From the NCBI GenBank assembly GCA_025455765.1, contig JALOLX010000071.1, positions 1 to 6,745 on the forward strand: a DNA stretch of 6,745 bases, read 5' to 3'. The position numbers and the translations under genes are program-made. This document shows, piece after piece, positions 5,058 through 6,745 of the stretch. The notes below the pieces were generated by a model, which did not search any database, had not been told where the DNA came from, and saw only the letters and a list, made by a program, of their open reading frames with translations. The number at the start of each line of letters is the position of its first letter. Position 1 is the first letter of the stretch. This DNA is from Flavobacteriales bacterium (lineage in GTDB: Bacteria; Bacteroidota; Bacteroidia; Flavobacteriales_F; PHOS-HE28).

Positions 5058-5549
5058 TTACAGTCGCCGAATGCCGACCATAAGGCCGGCTGGTTCCTGA
5101 ACATGTTTCGTAGCCTCGATTTCAAAGACCTGTTTGTCGTCAATGAACAATATGCCTTTCACACAGTCGAGAAGTGTTTTCACCATATTGTCCAGATCTA
5201 CTCGCGCGATGTACTTCTCTGGTCCGTTAATGGCAATAAGGACCTTTACCTTCTCGCGATACGGCATCTCTGGGTCTTTTCCGAGTTTGTCGATCTGAAT
5301 TCGTAGGGCTTCAACAAACGGCCGATATCTCTCCTTTCTGTTTTTCATTTGGCCAGTGGGAACCGGCGTATCCAACATAGCCATGAAGAATTTGTCCCAC
5401 CCAGGCGCAACGTAAGTGATAGGTTCATTGAGCCGGTCGTGCTCCGGAATTTCCTCGGGTTCAACATTCGATACTTGACCTTCATGAAGAAAATCAAGCA
5501 TTCTCGGCTTAAACTTGGGAGACTGGAATGGGCCTTTGCTGGAGGACAT
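5058..5549 (-). CDS. RusA-like Holliday junction resolvase family protein
   Basis: This 163-aa protein's C-terminal half resembles RusA endodeoxyribonuclease. RVDLDNMVKTLLDCVKG (116-132) followed by FIDDKQV (135-141) parallels E. coli RusA RDLDN...K...LDDAQV. Asp118, Asp120, Lys124 and Asp138 fall at or within one residue of RusA Asp70, Asp72, Lys76 and Asp91. The preceding strand KVKVLIAI (100-107) and the terminal GLMVGI fit the same fold. RusA dimers resolve Holliday junctions and are usually prophage-encoded. Here there are no phage genes nearby, and an N-terminal extension of about 70 residues, rich in Pro and charged residues, makes it longer than the roughly 120-aa E. coli protein. It lies 29 bp after the small secreted-protein gene and 21 bp before paaG, and is clearly AT-richer than paaG (GC 24 of 60 in 5101-5160, against 42 of 60 in 4681-4740). 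Resolvase activity is inferred; another nucleic-acid role is possible. Confidence 0.72.
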   Translation of the reverse strand: MSSSKGPFQSPKFKPRMLDFLHEGQVSNVEPEEIPEHDRLNEPITYVAPGWDKFFMAMLDTPVPTGQMKNRKERYRPFVEALRIQIDKLGKDPEMPYREKVKVLIAINGPEKYIARVDLDNMVKTLLDCVKGILFIDDKQVFEIEATKHVQEPAGLMVGIRRL

Positions 5550-5578
5550 AATGTAATGCTTAGAGGAAACAGTGTCGG

Positions 5579-5917
5579 TCAGTCATCGAAAGTGCAACGA
5601 CAACGGACGAAGATCTCCTCCGGGCATTTGAACCCATAGTACTTCATGATCTCCTGTTCCATACTCCTCGCTCTCAGCAAAGCGCTGTTTCCGCATCCGT
5701 CGGCGATATCACGGGCGATCCGAGCGTTCTGAATGCTGCACAGGCTATCCGTGGTGATTGCGATCAGGATTTCATCAGCATCCAACGCAGAGCTCAGCGT
5801 TATTGTGCTGTCCAGAGTTGGTTGCATGGCGACGAATCGTCCTGCACCGCCATGAATGACTTGCGCACTCGTCAGACCAACCGCATTCATGAACAGAACG
5901 ATCAGCAGATAGCGCAT
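5579..5917 (-). CDS. Small secreted protein of unknown function, five cysteines in mature part
   Basis: I do not recognise a family. The 112-aa protein starts with a signal peptide: MRY, a hydrophobic core LLIVLFMNAVGL, and probable cleavage after Ala18 in TSA-QV. There is no lipobox cysteine, so it should be a soluble periplasmic or secreted protein. The mature part has Cys60, Cys75, Cys98, Cys106 and Cys108. The last two form CRC near an acidic C-terminus (TFDD). The cysteine pattern could mean disulfides or metal binding. It starts 33 bp after the paaD stop and ends 29 bp before the RusA-like gene, in the same direction, so the pair probably came and is transcribed together. GC is lower than in paaD. 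A short, freely evolving ORF remains possible, but the signal peptide argues for a real gene. Confidence 0.6.
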   Translation of the reverse strand: MRYLLIVLFMNAVGLTSAQVIHGGAGRFVAMQPTLDSTITLSSALDADEILIAITTDSLCSIQNARIARDIADGCGNSALLRARSMEQEIMKYYGFKCPEEIFVRCRCTFDD

Positions 5918-5950
5918 GATGATCTCAGTACAGACAACGTGGCTTGAGGT

Positions 5951-6436
5951 TCACAAACACTTGAACTGATCGAACGGCTCCAGACAATCTTGGCACTTCC
6001 ACAGCGCCTTGCAAGCCGTGCTGCCGAAGAGCGAAAGCATCACCGTATTCTTCGAGCCGCATTGGGGGCACTGCACCACCGGCTGTTCGCCTTTCAGCGC
6101 GCGGATGTCGGCGCTCTTCTCCGGCGGGGCGATGCCGTATGCCTTCAGCTTGCGTTTGCCCTCGTCGGTGATCCAGTCGGTGGTCCAGGCGGGGGAGAGG
6201 CTCATCTTCACGTCCACCTCGGGCACGCCGGCCTCCAGCAGTTCCTTCTTGATGTCGGCCGCCATCACGTCCATGGCCGGGCAGCCGGTGTAGGTGGGGG
6301 TGATGGTGATGATGGCCTTGCCACTCTCCTCCACCTCCACACTCCGCACCACGCCCAGTTCCAGCACGTTGATCGCGGGGATCTCCGGGTCCTTTACGTA
6401 GTCGAGGAGCTCGAGGATGCGGTGTTGGGTGATCAT
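5951..6436 (-). CDS. paaD: 1,2-phenylacetyl-CoA epoxidase assembly protein PaaD (PaaJ, MIP18/DUF59 family)
   Basis: This is a 161-aa protein, the usual size for PaaD. It is needed for the PaaABCE ring-epoxidase and is thought to mature its Fe-S cluster; it is not part of the oxygenase core. Residues 1-90 are a MIP18/DUF59 domain with KDPEIPAINVLELGVV (15-30) and TPTYTGCPAMD (46-56), including conserved Cys52. The PaaD-specific C-terminal zinc-ribbon-like module carries CPQC (123-126), FGSTACKALWKC (137-148) and CQDC (148-151), ending FDQFKCL. The start is MITQHRIL, the usual family N-terminus. The frame continues upstream to 6505, but that stretch is encoded by the interspersed repeat and has no family similarity. 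The stop is 33 bp before the small secreted-protein gene. Upstream, 139 bp of mostly repeat separates it from paaC. Confidence 0.93.
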   Translation of the reverse strand: MITQHRILELLDYVKDPEIPAINVLELGVVRSVEVEESGKAIITITPTYTGCPAMDVMAADIKKELLEAGVPEVDVKMSLSPAWTTDWITDEGKRKLKAYGIAPPEKSADIRALKGEQPVVQCPQCGSKNTVMLSLFGSTACKALWKCQDCLEPFDQFKCL

Positions 6437-6450
6437 GGGGTCGACACTTA

Positions 6451-6567
6451 GGCGCAACGCAGAGGGGGGAGGCGCAGCGATCGCAGAGAAGAAGGATAGG
6501 CTCACATGGCGCTGAGTGTGTGAGACGAAGAACTCGGCGTCCTTAGCGCCCTTTGTACCTCTGCGTT
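6451..6567. repeat. Interspersed palindromic repeat between paaC and paaD
   Basis: AACGCAGAGG (6456-6465) and CCTCTGCGTT (6558-6567) are a perfect 10-bp inverted repeat closing an approximately 110-bp element. Inside are related pieces: GGCGCA at 6451 and 6471, CGCAGAG at 6458 and 6483, and CTTAGGCGC / CTTAGCGCC at 6447 and 6542. I recall similar AACGCAGAG...CTAAGG...CTCAGCG elements as common intergenic repeats in Bacteroidota and some other phyla; this is from memory. It fills nearly all of the paaC-paaD gap and could fold in the transcript, partly terminating or insulating it. Confidence 0.7.
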
Positions 6568-6575
6568 GATCTTCT

Positions 6576-6745
6576 TTACCACTCCGCCCCGGGATACGCC
6601 CGTGTCACATGCTGCATCTCCGCCAGGATGAAGCCCATGTGCTCGCTGTGCAGGCCCTTGCGGCCGCCGGTCATCATGAAGCCATCTGCAGGGCGCTTCA
6701 ACGTGGCTTCGGCCAGCACCTCATCCACGGTCTTGCTCCACGCGG
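6576..6745 (-). CDS. paaC: 1,2-phenylacetyl-CoA epoxidase subunit PaaC, C-terminal end (partial)
   Basis: Only the last 55 codons are in the window; the 5' part continues beyond the right edge. Reading the minus strand gives AWSKTVDEVLAEATLKRP, then GGRKGLHSEHMGFILAEMQ and the ending VTRAYPGAEW. This matches the characteristic C-terminus of PaaC (PaaI in some annotations): a Gly-Arg/Lys-Gly-x-His segment, LAEMQ and a final PG-x-x-W. PaaC is the non-catalytic ferritin-like partner of the di-iron subunit PaaA in the multicomponent epoxidase. The TAA stop at 6576-6578 precedes the interspersed repeat by 8 bp. Identification is helped by paaD lying next downstream, as in the usual paaABCDE order. 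Confidence 0.85.
   Translation of the reverse strand, partial: AWSKTVDEVLAEATLKRPADGFMMTGGRKGLHSEHMGFILAEMQHVTRAYPGAEW

Noticed and set aside
5103..5639. Plus-strand open frames opposite the RusA-like gene and its neighbour
   Set aside because: No domain or initiation signal is visible. The minus-strand frames carry the RusA catalytic motif and a signal peptide.
5990..6451. Plus-strand open frame opposite paaD
   Set aside because: It is a His/Leu/Gly-rich shadow of the conserved PaaD sequence.
6437..6505. N-terminal extension of PaaD (MSLSFFSAIA...)
   Set aside because: It looks like a signal peptide at first glance but is translated from the interspersed repeat, and PaaD is a cytoplasmic assembly factor whose family start is MITQHRIL.

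Overview
The window reads as a chromosomal segment of a high-GC Bacteroidota lineage, probably Flavobacteriales-like. The support is several promoter -7 boxes of the Bacteroidota TAnnTTTG/TAnnTTCG type, a lipoprotein-type YceI, a DUF6364-like/PIN toxin-antitoxin pair of the kind common in that phylum, and the form of the phenylacetate (paa) genes. The assignment rests on sequence style and gene families only; no search was possible.

Layout: 1-107 is a 15-bp tandem repeat immediately downstream of a minus-strand O6-methylguanine-DNA methyltransferase gene (111-620). A DUF2461 gene (657-1331, plus) is divergent from it. A YceI-family lipoprotein gene (1403-2056, minus) converges on DUF2461 across a short terminator. 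From 2171 to the right edge the minus strand carries a phenylacetyl-CoA degradation cluster. In transcription order it runs paaC (3' end only, 6576-6745), paaD (5951-6436), a small secreted cysteine-containing protein (5579-5917), a RusA-like nuclease (5058-5549), paaG (4257-5036) and paaH (2171-3388). A plus-strand ribbon-helix-helix antitoxin and PIN toxin (3489-4216) sit between paaG and paaH.

Function: PaaC is a structural subunit of the PaaABCE ring-1,2-epoxidase and PaaD is its Fe-S assembly factor. PaaG isomerises the epoxide to the oxepin, and PaaH oxidises 3-hydroxyadipyl-CoA to 3-oxoadipyl-CoA. The catabolic run is interrupted three times: by an interspersed repeat between paaC and paaD, by an AT-richer two-gene block between paaD and paaG, and by the toxin-antitoxin cassette between paaG and paaH. 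The cassette is bracketed by inverted GATCAGAN repeats. paaH also contains an in-frame palindromic repeat in an interdomain linker.

No wholly new system is evident. The items most worth a second look are the RusA-like gene with its secreted neighbour inside the paa cluster, the repeat-bracketed toxin-antitoxin module, and the palindromic element translated inside PaaH. No gap between genes exceeds 300 bases.
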